Of a stretch of 64,000 nt of DNA, positions 23,459-34,888 are shown one piece after another. Location of the stretch: the NCBI GenBank assembly GCA_000708835.1, contig DF237019.1, positions 169,674-233,673 of the forward strand, read 5' to 3'. This stretch comes from Klebsormidium nitens. Taxonomy: Eukaryota > Streptophyta > Klebsormidiophyceae > Klebsormidiales > Klebsormidiaceae. Numbering within the stretch: position 1 is the stretch's first letter; every line of letters begins with the position of its first letter. A program made the translations under genes and the position numbers. A model generated the notes under the pieces. That model saw only the letters and a program-made list of their open reading frames with translations. It did no database searches and had not been told where the DNA came from.

Positions 23459-26400
23459 ATGGATTGCAGAGGCAATGGGGCGGGCGTTGAGACTTCAGCG
23501 GCAAGAGGCGAAAATCAAATGGGCATAGGAGAAGCTGAGCCCAGCGCGAAGAAGTTGCACGCTGATGCTGAGCGTGACATGCACTCTTCAGCGAGCGGCC
23601 ACGTGTCCATCAGCGTGCATCAGCTGGTAACTAGGGAGGGGACAATTCGTGTCAGGAGCGAAGACGCCGCTCCGGCAGCAGAGACGCACTATGTGATGTT
23701 GATCCATGGAACTTTCTCGCGCCCTGACTTTAAGGGGAAACCAAATTGGTTCTGGCCTGACCCGGACAAAGGTAACAAGGACAATTTTGCGAATCATTTG
23801 GCGGAGTTGCTTGGGGGGGGGGAGCTTGGAGAGGAGTCGGTATGGAGAACGCTGCTCGAGCCTGAGCTGCTCCCCAGCCGACTGAGGTACCCGTTCTATT
23901 GGGACGGGAGTAATACGGACCAGGGGCGGAAGGAGGGTGAGCATTCTCTCTCCTTCACAACTTTCTTGTTCTTGATTTTTAGTGCCTCTTCTTGAGTTCC
24001 ATCTCCTTACGCTTTTTCGTTCATGAAGCTGTGACTTCTTTCCATGTCCCCTTCTAACCTCGACCCATTTGATAAGCTCAATATCAAGAAACATCGCGTT
24101 GTGACAGCTTTTGGTAGTGTGATCAGGTTTCCAAGCTGGTACTAGGAGTTGGAATCAATCCCACTTGAAAATGTGCACTGTCCTCTCTCCAGCTCGACAT
24201 TTGAAGGGTCGTAATGGATCTAGACAAAGTGGATCTGGACTGCGGAATTGACATGGCTTTGAGTGAACGTATGACCAGCATCTAGAACCCATCGTCGTTC
24301 ATCTAAAAGTTAGGCTAGAGAGGCAACTGGGGATACCTAAGGAGGGCAGAGAGTTCCCTCTGCGCTTTGCACGACGTTGCCAAGTAAGCAACTTTTTGCG
24401 TGAGGCACGTGCATGCTTGTGTTGCGAGTACATTCCAAAGAATACGCTGGCGAGCAGCTTCGTCATCAGCAATGCCGATGCGTCGAATGACCCTCGGAGA
24501 TCGGCAAATTTCCGGCGAGTGCAAGCTTTTGTTGCATCACCTTTATGCTGGAACCTGCTACCACGACTGAAAAGCGCAAATTCTTCTTGGCAAACTTGTA
24601 TGCTTTCGATGTCCAGCCAGCTGAAGCTACGACTTCCCAAGTCAATCAGATGCCTTTCAAAAAGTTTGGATACTAGTGAGGTGACAAAAGAAAATTCCAC
24701 GCTCTGCAGGCGCGTGGTACCTGGCAAGACTGATCCGCCACGTTGCCAACAAGGACCCCTCCGCTCGAGTCCACCTCGTCTGCCATTCACACGGAGGAAA
24801 CGTCGCACTCAAGGTGGGTGTAAAAAGGCACAGATCTGGTTCCAAGAGACTCCTGACTCTAATTGAATCCAGGTGTTTCATGGTACGCTTGTGACTCAAC
24901 AATTTTGCCCACCAGATAGATGCAGAAACGCTGAGCCATCTGGGGAGGGCATTCACATTTCTTAAACTAGTTGTCTCGTTCGGGGAGGCCATCCAAAATT
25001 TCCAGAGGCCTTGTTTCATCCGGCGAGGCCACTGAAGTTTCCGCTGATACTTTGGTGGTGAGTGGGGCACTCGGGAATCCTGATCCACGTACTAGACAGT
25101 TGTTGTTTCCAGAAAGAACAGCTTGTTCGTTACAGGCAGGCCAGCTAACACACCGGGAACACGAGCCCGGAGTGAAAGTTTTGCTATCCATTCGAAACTG
25201 GGGTTCCCAATTGTTCGCACGTAGAACACAACATCGTCGGCTTCTCGCCTCGGTTGATAATGGACTATGATCTGCAGCCAGATTCGAAGAACTATCTGGT
25301 AAACACACGAGCGGACGCAATAATTCCAAGGGAAATTAGATTTCTATACGTGTCTGCAGACCATCAAGCAGTGCGTCGAGAAGCTGAAGTTCATCCCTCG
25401 ACTCGAAACCGGACAACTCTAACAAACGAGTGGAACAGCTTTTGTCAGATTTGAAAAGAAAGTAATTATTCAGAAAAGCGCCACGTTTTTGCATGTGTTC
25501 ACAGGCTATGGAGCAGTACATCGAGACCTGTTGACTCGATGACCGACTACCGGTAATGAGCGCGTGGAACAGCTCTTGCCAGATTTGAACGAAGTATCTG
25601 CTAAAAATGCGGTACTTCTCTACATGCGTCTTCAGGCCATCGAGCAGTACATCGAGAAGCTGGAGTCGTCGAGCTGCGAGGCGGATTGCCCGGAGACAGT
25701 GCGCGCGCGTTTTCAAGAGGCGCACAAACCGCGTGCGGACGAGATCGCGCACTGGCGGCGGGTCGAGGACGTGTCGTGGTGGGCGGCACTGAACCCGTTC
25801 CTGGTCGTCAAGCGAGGGCGCAAAGGTGGGGCGCCAAAATGTTTCTGCTCTAGTTCTTCAATATTTTACTAACTTTGAGTGTGGCGGCTTGAGCCGAGAA
25901 GTGCAAGATATGCTGCCCCGGCTGAAGAGCCCAGTCAGCTTTGATTGGATCCGGGGCGTTGCGCGTTGTGGGAAGCTTAGCTTTGCCAGGAAGAACGTTA
26001 ATGCGTTTTGTTGGTCCATTCTTGATCAGAATTCAGTGCTTGTAAGTGAACAGAAAGGGGAAAGGGAGGTCTTTGAGAATCTCTTGGCCCTCCAAACGGT
26101 TTGCTACGTCTAAAATGATTGCCCCCGACTCGGCCACGCGATTATGCAGAAGTGGGCTGTCCATGCCAGCTGCTTGTCGAACGAATCCGGAGAAGATTCG
26201 TAATGCTTGACCTCAAATAGCGACCCCAAAGCTCGACAATCATGTATTCGTTCGCCGAGAATGGCGTCGCAGTACTATTTTTTCGAGCGCTCGGCGCTGC
26301 TTTCCTCTACAATCACGTTGAGATTGAACCCAGCGAGTAAACCCAACGAGTAAAGCCAACGAGTACACTCAACGAGTAAACCCAAAAGCCAGTATTTCTT

Positions 26401-29400
26401 GCAGGCGAGAGTGGCGCGGAGGAGCGGTACTCGTGGGGCTACCACCGGGTGACGGACGCGGCGTTGGGCTTGGGGAAGCGGAGAAAGAAACGGTACCTCG
26501 CTAACAGGTGAGCAAAAAGTATGTGCGGGACCGGTTTCTGTATTATGCGCAGTAAAAGCGCCGTCTTCACTGCGTCGGAGAGAACTGGTCAGCACGAGAG
26601 GGTATCGCTGAGTTCTGGCCGGTAGACAAGCTTAATCTTTGAGCTTCTGTGGATGATTGCCTCTCTCAATCTTGTTCGCGTTTGGAATCTGGCGTTCTTG
26701 GCTTGTGGGCAAGTCCGCTTGCCGGATTCAAAGGACTCCCGAGTGCGTGTTTGACGTTTTATGGATCGGTCCCTTTGAATACATTCGGTCTGCCGAAGAT
26801 TGCTCGAGAAGAAAGCAAGCGACGGCTCCCGTCTTCATCGTTCCTACCAATGTTCTGGCGCGAAAAGCGCCGATGTGATCATGTGAACAGAAGTTTAGGT
26901 ATGCTACTATTCTGCCTGACCGGCTCAACTCGGCGGGTTCAGTCGTAAAGGTGACCACACAGTGCTAAATATTATTGTCAATATCCCGCTGGCTGTGATG
27001 GGCTCAATCTGAGGAAACCCCTCACGCATCCACCTATTTCTGAGGCCAAAACATCTGCCGCTTGGGTCAATAAAAAGGTTCTACGCGCAGCGTTCTACTA
27101 GAGCTTCAAAAGTCTTCTGACGTCAACTTTCCTTCCTTTTCAAAGGTTCAGTGTTCGGTTGCCAAGAACGGTTTCCAGTGTGAAATTCACCTTCCGCAAA
27201 GAGGGTCCAGTTTTCGGCTTGCCTCTAGCGCGATGTATCAGCTTACCTCCGTGACGTGAAGGGCTGGACAGTGCTACAGGGCAGTCTCTAAGTTGCGCGG
27301 ATGTTTTTCACAAGGAGTGTCCAAATTCCGCTGTTTTTGCCTCTTGACAAGTCATAGCGTCCGGATTAGCCGTGTACTTTGGTGGTGCGGGTTGAAAGAT
27401 GTTACCGCTTTGCTTACGGCAATTTCTGTTGTAGCGCGACACTGCTACAAGTCTGGCTCACCATCAATAGCTCTCCAAATGCTCTTTGGCTTCCTTCAAA
27501 CCCTGACAAAGCGTTTGCCTTCTTTTGTGCTTCGCTTCCTAGTCCTCGAGATTCACATGCTATGAAGGTTGAAGTGCAAGAATTGATTGTAAGAATTACG
27601 TCTTGTGTGGGCAATGATTCGGCCTGCTCTGAGATGCTCCTCTCAGACCTTCGTAGTGTTGTGAAGCCCTCGAACACGAATTGATCAGGCGCTTTGAGCC
27701 GCAGCCGTCACGTGTCAATATTGAGCACCTTGATTGCCTCCTGAAAGTATAGGCACCCAGCAAAAACCGAGGAACACAAGTATTGCTGCCCTGAAAAGTT
27801 GGCAGAATCAATCACTTCTCGTGACCTGCGTCAGCCGCAGCGTCTGGTTGTCGGCCAATTGGCCCTGGCGGCGATTGTGTCTTCGTCCTGCTCATGGTTC
27901 CTTCTTGTTGGGCTTGCACTTGATGGGAGCATGCAAAAGAACCTGGTGAGTTTGGGGTCGACAATGGAATCAACAAGGGCCTGACTTTCAGTTAAGAAAC
28001 CACTTTTCTTCTGAACGTTACACGAAGCCCCACGCTCCCAGGAATGCCTTTTGTCTTGATCCGACTGAGAAAACTTGTCACGTTGATCGGTTTGGAAATT
28101 GACCGGCACGATCCAAGCCGTGAACTCGCCATTCTGCCACTTCCAACAGCTTCGCCGCTCCCGCTACGCAAAATTTCCTTCTTGCGAAATCTCCATATCG
28201 CCACATGCAGAACCCTAAGGTTCTTTTGTTAGAGCAGCGACAAACGGGTTATAAATCTGCCGGAACGATCCAGATTGTACGTCCAACGTCTTCCCTTCTC
28301 CTTTTCGAGCTTTCGAATCTTGCGACGGGCTTTTCGAATCGGATCCGGGCGGCTATGATACATTTCTTGTGACATATCCATTTCAAGGGTGGGTAAGGTA
28401 TTGAAATTGATGCCGGTCTGTCAAATGCAATGGGACTATCTCAAATAGCCTATTTCAGTTCGAGCAGGCGAAGAAGTGTATGTCGCTACTTGGTCCGTGG
28501 AAGCAAAAACCTTAGAAAATTCGAGCGTTTCTGATGCTTTGGTCTCTTTGGTCAAAAAGAAGGATCAAAAGCAGTCGACGGACGTCAGCTTGCTGTTCTA
28601 CGGGTTTCGAGGACGCACTCTCAACTATGGTCAAAAGAGCTTGGTTTTGGCGTGTAGTTGAACAAGCGCGGTTTCATTCTGCGCGCTTGAGGCTCGTAAC
28701 GGCGGTGATGACGCACTGTGCTGTGGGAAATTCTTCCCAAGCTTGGTGGATCTGGTCTTGACGCCCTCAAGAATCGCTTTGCTGCTTGTTTTCGACCAGT
28801 TCCTTGGGTTTCTCAGAACTCATTTCAACCGACCCATTCCAGCTCCCTTTCGCGCCGTTGATACATCAAAGACTGTTGACCCTATGCCCTTGATAGGGCC
28901 TTTTGCGCCTTCCAGCTGCAAGCACGGTAAAAGGAAGATAGCAAGACAAAGGGATCTCATGCAAGCCGCTTCGCCACCTCCTTGCGGGATCCGCAAGTTC
29001 TCGAAAAAGACCCCATGCACAGCGCTGGACGCACGTACGTTACTTCCCGGCGACCATCTCAGTTGCGGGCCCGCTCGCGATTGCGCCACTCTAGTTCGCG
29101 CGCGCGGATTGCTCCGCCAATACCCGCTGAAACGTGGGCAGCACTTTATCTTGGCGCGCAGCTTGGAATTTGATCTGTCTGCCAGTCTGGTTGAACGCCG
29201 GAGAGGCTTCGATGTCGCCGATTCTTGCAAACTCAATCTTACGTACGTGGCAATGAGGAATGGTCTTCTGAGGTACTTCTTCAGGGAGATGTCACTGGTA
29301 ACCCCGATGTCGCTGATTTTCCCGGAAAACCTGACGCTTCCGCACTTGTCGAGCACGGCATCCGCTAGTTGGTTTATTTCCTCAGAGGGCCGGTTTCGTT

Positions 29401-32378
29401 TTGCTGTGTGCATGTCGTTTGGCACTCGGAACTGGGCAGGCTCAATGGCGCGTGCGGCCCTGAAGTCTGATTGATATGGCAACAAGAGCGAGTAGCTTTT
29501 GCCGACCCCCGTAGGCCTTCACCTTTCTCCTGCTTTTATTACTTGTCCTGTCTTCCTCAGTGTTCGCCGCTCGCCGAGCTTGCCTCTCACTATTTCGGTT
29601 CAATCTCCAGCAAAGCTACTTCACACAGCTTGGTTGGATGGTAGATCAAATGTCTCACCGCATATGAAGAACGCTCTGTGGGCCCTTAAGTTGCAATTGC
29701 AGCGCATGAACCTCTCCGATTGCGTTCCTCGTTTACCGTAGAAGTTTTCGGGGGATCTGTAAGCAAGTGAGGATCGCGAAGTGAGGACCTTCTGCCTTGG
29801 CATTTGTGCAACCGTTCTGCTTTGTTTCGCGTGTACTCTTTTCCTCGTAATTTGACGTCAAGGCTTGTCTGCCACGTCATCCAGAACACCACCCGATTTG
29901 AGATTTCGAGCGTGGCTTTACTGCGACTTTCAGACAAGCATACGCGCCAGTGGTCAATGCAGGGTGCCCTGCAAATCTCAACCCCGGCTCTGCAGATGAT
30001 GAGTAATGCTGAATCTGATTTTTCCCCGACTTGAGCTCTTTTTCCAAACGGTGTATTTCGTAGCTTTGAAGTCTATCAATGGTCATTATCCCGCGTCAGC
30101 TGTATCAGGCAAACAAGTCTTTGCATGAGGATCGGCACCCTGATCGACCTCACCTCAGCTTTGCGATCAAGCAAGCTCCTTGAAACAGATGCTGGTCGGC
30201 TTCTTGAAAAGAACGGAGTTAAACCACACAACGCCTTAGTACGTCTCCGCGGGATGTGGCCGCGATATTGTGGCAGTTTGACGAACCTCACTCAGGGCGG
30301 AAAGGCGTCTCTCATAGATCGCGAGAAAGTCTTGAGGATAAGCTCGACCGTCGTCAGTCATGAGGCATATTGTTTCGTCCCGAACTCCCTACGCAATTTG
30401 CTCCTCCCTATTTGAATGGCACTCATTGGCAAAGTCGCCCTATTCTCCGCTTTGTGACACTACTGGCGTCCCCCCTTTTCCCTTTCCGCGGGCGCATGAC
30501 GTCATTCCTGACCAACGCCCTCAGCAAGGCCGCGTCCTCTTCCCCCTCTACCACAGATTCGGCTGACCTCACCCCCTTTTTCTTTCTGCAGGCGCATGAC
30601 GTCACCGGTGACCAACGCCCTCGGCAAGGTCGTCTTCCTGGGCACGCCCTTCTACTACAAGGAGTGGGCGCGATACGCTATCCCCAAGATCCTTCTCTCG
30701 CTCTTCCTCTCGTTCGTCGGCGGCTTCTGTCTCGTCTGGCTCGGAGTCGGCATCCGCAATTTCGCCAGCAAGGACGAGCTGACGTCATCGCAGCGGCGGA
30801 TCGTGGTCTACGTGGCGATCGGAGTGGCGGCGCTGCTGTTTCTAACGAACCTGGCGTCGTTCGCCGGGAAGACGCTATTCCGGAGCGGCAACATGTACCA
30901 CTCCAACAAGGTACGGACCGCACACAAAGGTTTACCCATTCTCACTCGAGTTCTTTCTGTTCCTTGTCTGTTGATCCTGGGACGAAGGAACGTCTGAGCG
31001 AAAAGTGGAGACAACTTTACGAGGGCATTCTGTGGAGGCCAATCAAGAACCCATCTTTCTTTGAGTCTGAGCAAAACTCAGCTCATGCCTCGCTCCCTTT
31101 TACGTCGAACTTCAAGAGTTGAATTCGATTTGAAGGCCAGACAAGAAGAAGCTACTCTAGTGAACACCACAGATGAAGAAGAAAGAAGAACTTCTATGCA
31201 CCAAGTGGAGGTGTAGGTCTTGTCCCACCTCGTGCAAAAGCACGAAGACGCCAAAAACTGCTTCTGAAAACCGACCTGGGAAAAGGACCAGACGTTTCAA
31301 AACGGAGTCCGGACCAACCAGATAAAAGTCAAAACTAGTGCTGAAACAACTGCTCTCGCCTTGCCAGGTCCCGTGGTCCCCCGCGCAGCACGCCCTGGTG
31401 ATCAAGGCCGGCAAGCTGGACGAGGCCGCGCTCGCACTGTGCGCGGAGCCGGCCGCGCGCGCGTTCCTCCTCCCCATGGTCAAGCAGGCCACCGCCCACA
31501 TCGGCTTCGTCGCCTTCCCGCCGCGGCCGCGCCACGGCGCGCGCGCGGCCGCGTGGGCGCTCTATGTCGTGGAGTGCCTCCACGCGGTCTTGTTGAACGT
31601 CATCCTGCTCCTGCCACGTGTCCTTGTCTGGCTGGCCAGCAAGCTGATCGTGAAGAGCGCGTTCGCCATGGTGCGTGACGTCATCGTCTCGATCTCGTTT
31701 GGGCTCGACGCGGCCGACCTGAAGAACGCGAACGTGTACGTGGAAGAGACGCTGGTTCTCGGGGGATGCCCCCGGGACATCCGCACGTGGGACGTTCGCA
31801 AGCTGCTGGCGCGAGCGGAGCTCGGGGCGGCGTCCCGGGCGTTCAGCGAGGGGGTGGCCGCGGCCGGCTCAGGGGAGTGCGCGGCGCGTGCGCGCGCGCA
31901 GTTCGAGGGCGCGGACGAAATACGAAGCGTCAACGGCAAACATGAGAGCATCATGAAACGGGGAAAGTCAGGCGGTTCCGGAAAGAGTGAGGCGTTCGAC
32001 GTGGAAGCCGGGAACTCTGCCACGTCAGAGGGGTATCCCTCCCTGGAGCGGGAGGCGTCCGTGTCCGTGTCCGAGAGCGCGTACACGTTCCTGTGGGACG
32101 ACGACGAGCTGCGCGCGCGCTCGGACGCGTCCGTGATGTTCGCGCGGCTGCGCGCGCAGATGCCGCGCATCGACCACTCGCCGCGGCTGACGCCGCGCGA
32201 GTTCGCGCGCGAGGTGCGCAGCATTTGCTGCGTGTTCGAGGCGCGCTTCCACGAGGTCCGCAATCATTTGCAGCTGGCGCATGCGACGTATTACCAGAAC
32301 CCGGTGATCGTCGGCGCTATGGTGCGCTTTCTAAACACCGCGGAGGCGCCCCCCGAAGCGCAGGAGTGTAAAGCATGA
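23459..32378 (+). CDS. Membrane-inserted alpha/beta hydrolase, paralog A
   Basis: Six exons, 23459-23936, 24710-24813, 25636-25825, 26405-26507, 30592-30910 and 31368-32378 (phases 1, 0, 1, 2, 0), give 734 residues. The fold is an alpha/beta hydrolase related to lipase/esterase proteins with an HGTF start. MLIHGTF (His83) forms the oxyanion region, RYPFYWDGSNTDQGR matches the family PFRWSG-N block, VCHSHGGNVAL holds the nucleophile Ser186, and VVFLGTPF follows. KAGKLDEAALAL (Asp416) and LAHATYYQNP (His703) are the likely remaining triad members. Between LGTPF and the Asp lie two clear membrane spans (ILLSLFLSFVGGFCLVWLGV and VVYVAIGVAALLFLTNLASF), and a third hydrophobic stretch follows the Asp, so the catalytic core is split by membrane segments. 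The substrate is unknown. Exon lengths 104, 190 and 103 are identical to paralog B. The start is the first ATG of an open frame that extends further upstream. Confidence 0.85.
25351..25635 (+). repeat. Echo array before hydrolase A exon 3
   Basis: Two copies of the start of exon 3 (coding AIEQYIEKLE, real edge 25636) occur at 25351-25392 and 25495-25530, spaced 144 and 133 bp. The upstream intron is copied too: TGGAACAGCTTTTGTCAGATTTGAA at 25431 matches 25565. Both copies keep an acceptor (TCTGCAG and TTCACAG). The second runs into a stop after the copied codons. Confidence 0.85.
26327..26387. repeat. 13-bp minisatellite in hydrolase A intron 3
   Basis: Four and a half units of AACCCAACGAGTA with few changes end about 15 bp before the acceptor of exon 4 at 26404. 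Confidence 0.85.
26508..30475. other. Large intron 4 of hydrolase A, unexplained interior
   Basis: The intron is 4.1 kb, against 0.74 kb for the same intron in paralog B. The extra 3.3 kb holds overlapping open frames on both strands at 28743-29485 (243 and 221 codons) that match no family I know. I find no clear terminal inverted repeats, target-site duplication or reverse-transcriptase/transposase motif. An old degraded insertion is possible. Confidence 0.5.
30476..30591 (+). repeat. Echo of hydrolase A exon 5, 5' edge
   Basis: The sequence from 30492 (GCGCATGACGTCA, CCAACGCCCTCAGCAAGGCC) copies the real exon start at 30592, exactly 100 bp downstream. The copied acceptor has lost its AG (CCGCG). 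Paralog B carries three echoes at the same place. Confidence 0.88.
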
Positions 32379-34888
32379 TAAAAAAGTAGTAGACGAGTCG
32401 GGTTTCAAGTATAGATTAGGAAGACACGGAAGTTTGGAGTCTTAACAGCAGCCGCTTGAATGTAGCTCTACAGGACGTAACTTGATCGACGCTGAAAATA
32501 ACCGGGCACGAAAGTGCTTTCCGGAAAGTGCACCCCAAAGCGCACGAGTGTAAGAAGTGGAGTCAAACTACATACATATAAAGATGATTTCGGGTTTCAA
32601 AAATCGCAAGCTGGTCTTGCGAGCATTCTCCACGCTGAAAACAAGATCACGTTGACTGGCGCTAGAGTAAATAAGTTCGGTTGCTTCGAAAGGGTCATGT
32701 ACAGAATCAGGATTCCGTTCGATTTCGAAACGTCGTGAAGACGAAGCGTGAAGTCAGGTCGTCGACTTCGTCGAAGAAGCTAAGCTCATTGAGGAAGCCG
32801 TCCGAGAGCACAAGCTGACACTACAGTAGTCTCGATGCATATTGCCAATCTCAGAAGGGCGCCAGAAAAGTCCCACTCGCCGTCAATTTCCCCCATGAGG
32901 ATCTTGTAATAAGAACCTAGGGAGCAACTTCAAAAGACACGTCCAATGAACGCTCGAGCACAGCTGACGACGCTCATTTGGGGCCGCCTTGCAGGCCGGG
33001 TGCGGCCGCGGGTTGCATGATGTCACGTCTGCACAGCATAGCGCACGGAGCAAGCGGACCATTTACAAGCTTGTACTGCCAGGTTCAATCTACATAAGTG
33101 ACAGATACTTCCATGCCGCCGCACTCGACCGCTCAATTATCCTCGTTCGAACGGGCACCAATTGTGGCGCCAACAGTGCTCAGATGCTAAGTATCATTTG
33201 ACACCGATCGATATGATTCCACATGCATATCACAATGACTCAGAACATGCATCCGGGCGGCCAGAAATGTTCGATCACTTCAAATTGAATCAACTTTTAT
33301 GCATCACAGGATCGAGTCCGACGATATTTGCTGAGTAGAGTACGTCGACCGACGGGCCCTGGGGAGAGATCTGAAAGGCTGCCGTGAAGTCGCATCATGC
33401 GTCGGATCGTGGACGGGAATACTAGCTCTTTTTTATCATGCATACTGTCAATCAATATAAATGATATGTCAAATGGGCGCAATTGCATGAGGCCGATCTC
33501 GCGACCATGCGCACGTGACCGTGATACTAGACGGTGCATTAAGCAGATCAAAAAAAAAAAACGATCCGGTATGCGGAGCCGGACCGAGATTGAGCTGATC
33601 ATTATTCTCGACTGCGCGCAGCCGGCCCGACCGGGGGCCGCCCGTGTCGGCGGATCGAGCGCTTGAAGTTGGTGATGGGCATGGCCACTCAATCCGACGG
33701 ACGGGTCATGCCAGGGATGCACAGCAAGCTCTATTAGGATATGGCCGGCCTCCGTTAAGTTTCGATCCAAGGCGCCCGACCAAGTCGCGCAATCAGTATG
33801 AGCTTTTCATCATGACCAGACCGTCGACGCATACGCATACCACACAAAATTAGGAACGCCAAAAGCTAAGTTCGGGAGAAATTCGCACTCTGTGGTATAC
33901 GGTAGATCACTGATCGTCGATGCAGAATCAGAGATTCTGTAACACTCTCAATAAGCATCAAGAAAAGTACCAAGTCTGGTTGTACAAGCTCGTGACGGTC
34001 AGATCTGTGACCGTGTTCTGTGACTCTGTCAATATGATCTAAAACCCGTGGGTGTCCAACAACGCCGATCTAGCCTGCTGTATCGCGCGCTGTACCGGGT
34101 CCATCATTCGCCCGGGCACACTATTTGTATATCGACCTTTGCTGAACCACCGCTATCCTCAAGCGCTTGCCGCGAGCAGACAACCCAGCCGTTAAAAGCC
34201 TACCCAAAAGACGCTGACAACGGCAGGGAAGAGCTGACGTCACTCTGGGGGAGACACGGACACGCAGGTCTGCCACGCCGTTCGTTGCAGACCCCGGTTT
34301 CTTCTGAAGGTCTAGCACGCGCTTTCCCGCCGCATTTATTTTGATTCTGACCTGTAAAGCTCCCATATGACCACCCCCTCTGTGGACGTGCCGCTCGCTT
34401 CACGGAAACCCCAACCGCTCCAAGCCCTCCGGAAGCTCGCCGGGCGTAAGATACGCGAGCGTGAGTATACTCCTGACAATAATGTTGATAACGATAACAC
34501 CGACTCTACGCAATCGTGATTTAGACCCATACAAGCACAGCCGCGCGCCTACCTCTACACAAACCGTGGCCAAAAGTAGTAACCTCGTCCAACGCAATGT
34601 CTACGCTTTGCGAGCAATTCCGTAGCCTACGCCGCCTAAGCTCAACCCCAACCCTTTTGACCTGGAGCAAAGACTGTTTATTCTAGTGATTGGCCCCCCT
34701 GCGGTTGACACTGCAACCTGACCAGCAGTCTATTCTTATGCAAATGTCTGCGCTCTGCGAGCAGTTCCGTTCTATACCCTACGCCGTTAAACACCTCAAC
34801 CCCAACACCTCTAACCTGAAGCAAAAGCTGTTTTAAATATATTTGGCCCCCCTGCAGTTGATACTGCGGACCTGCTCAGCAGACTACT
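32379..34888. other. Convergent intergenic region
   Basis: This lies between the 3' ends of hydrolase A and the BAHD gene. No gene is supported. There is a CGACTTCGTCGAAG-like palindromic patch near 32760 and an A12-type run near 33548. Open frames here are short. Confidence 0.5.

Noticed and set aside
28743-29485. Overlapping 243- and 221-codon frames on opposite strands
   Set aside because: Open on both strands with no recognisable motif. Not called as a gene; mentioned only as part of the large intron.
26508-30475. Intact transposon in the large intron
   Set aside because: No terminal repeats, target duplication or transposase/reverse-transcriptase motifs were found by eye.
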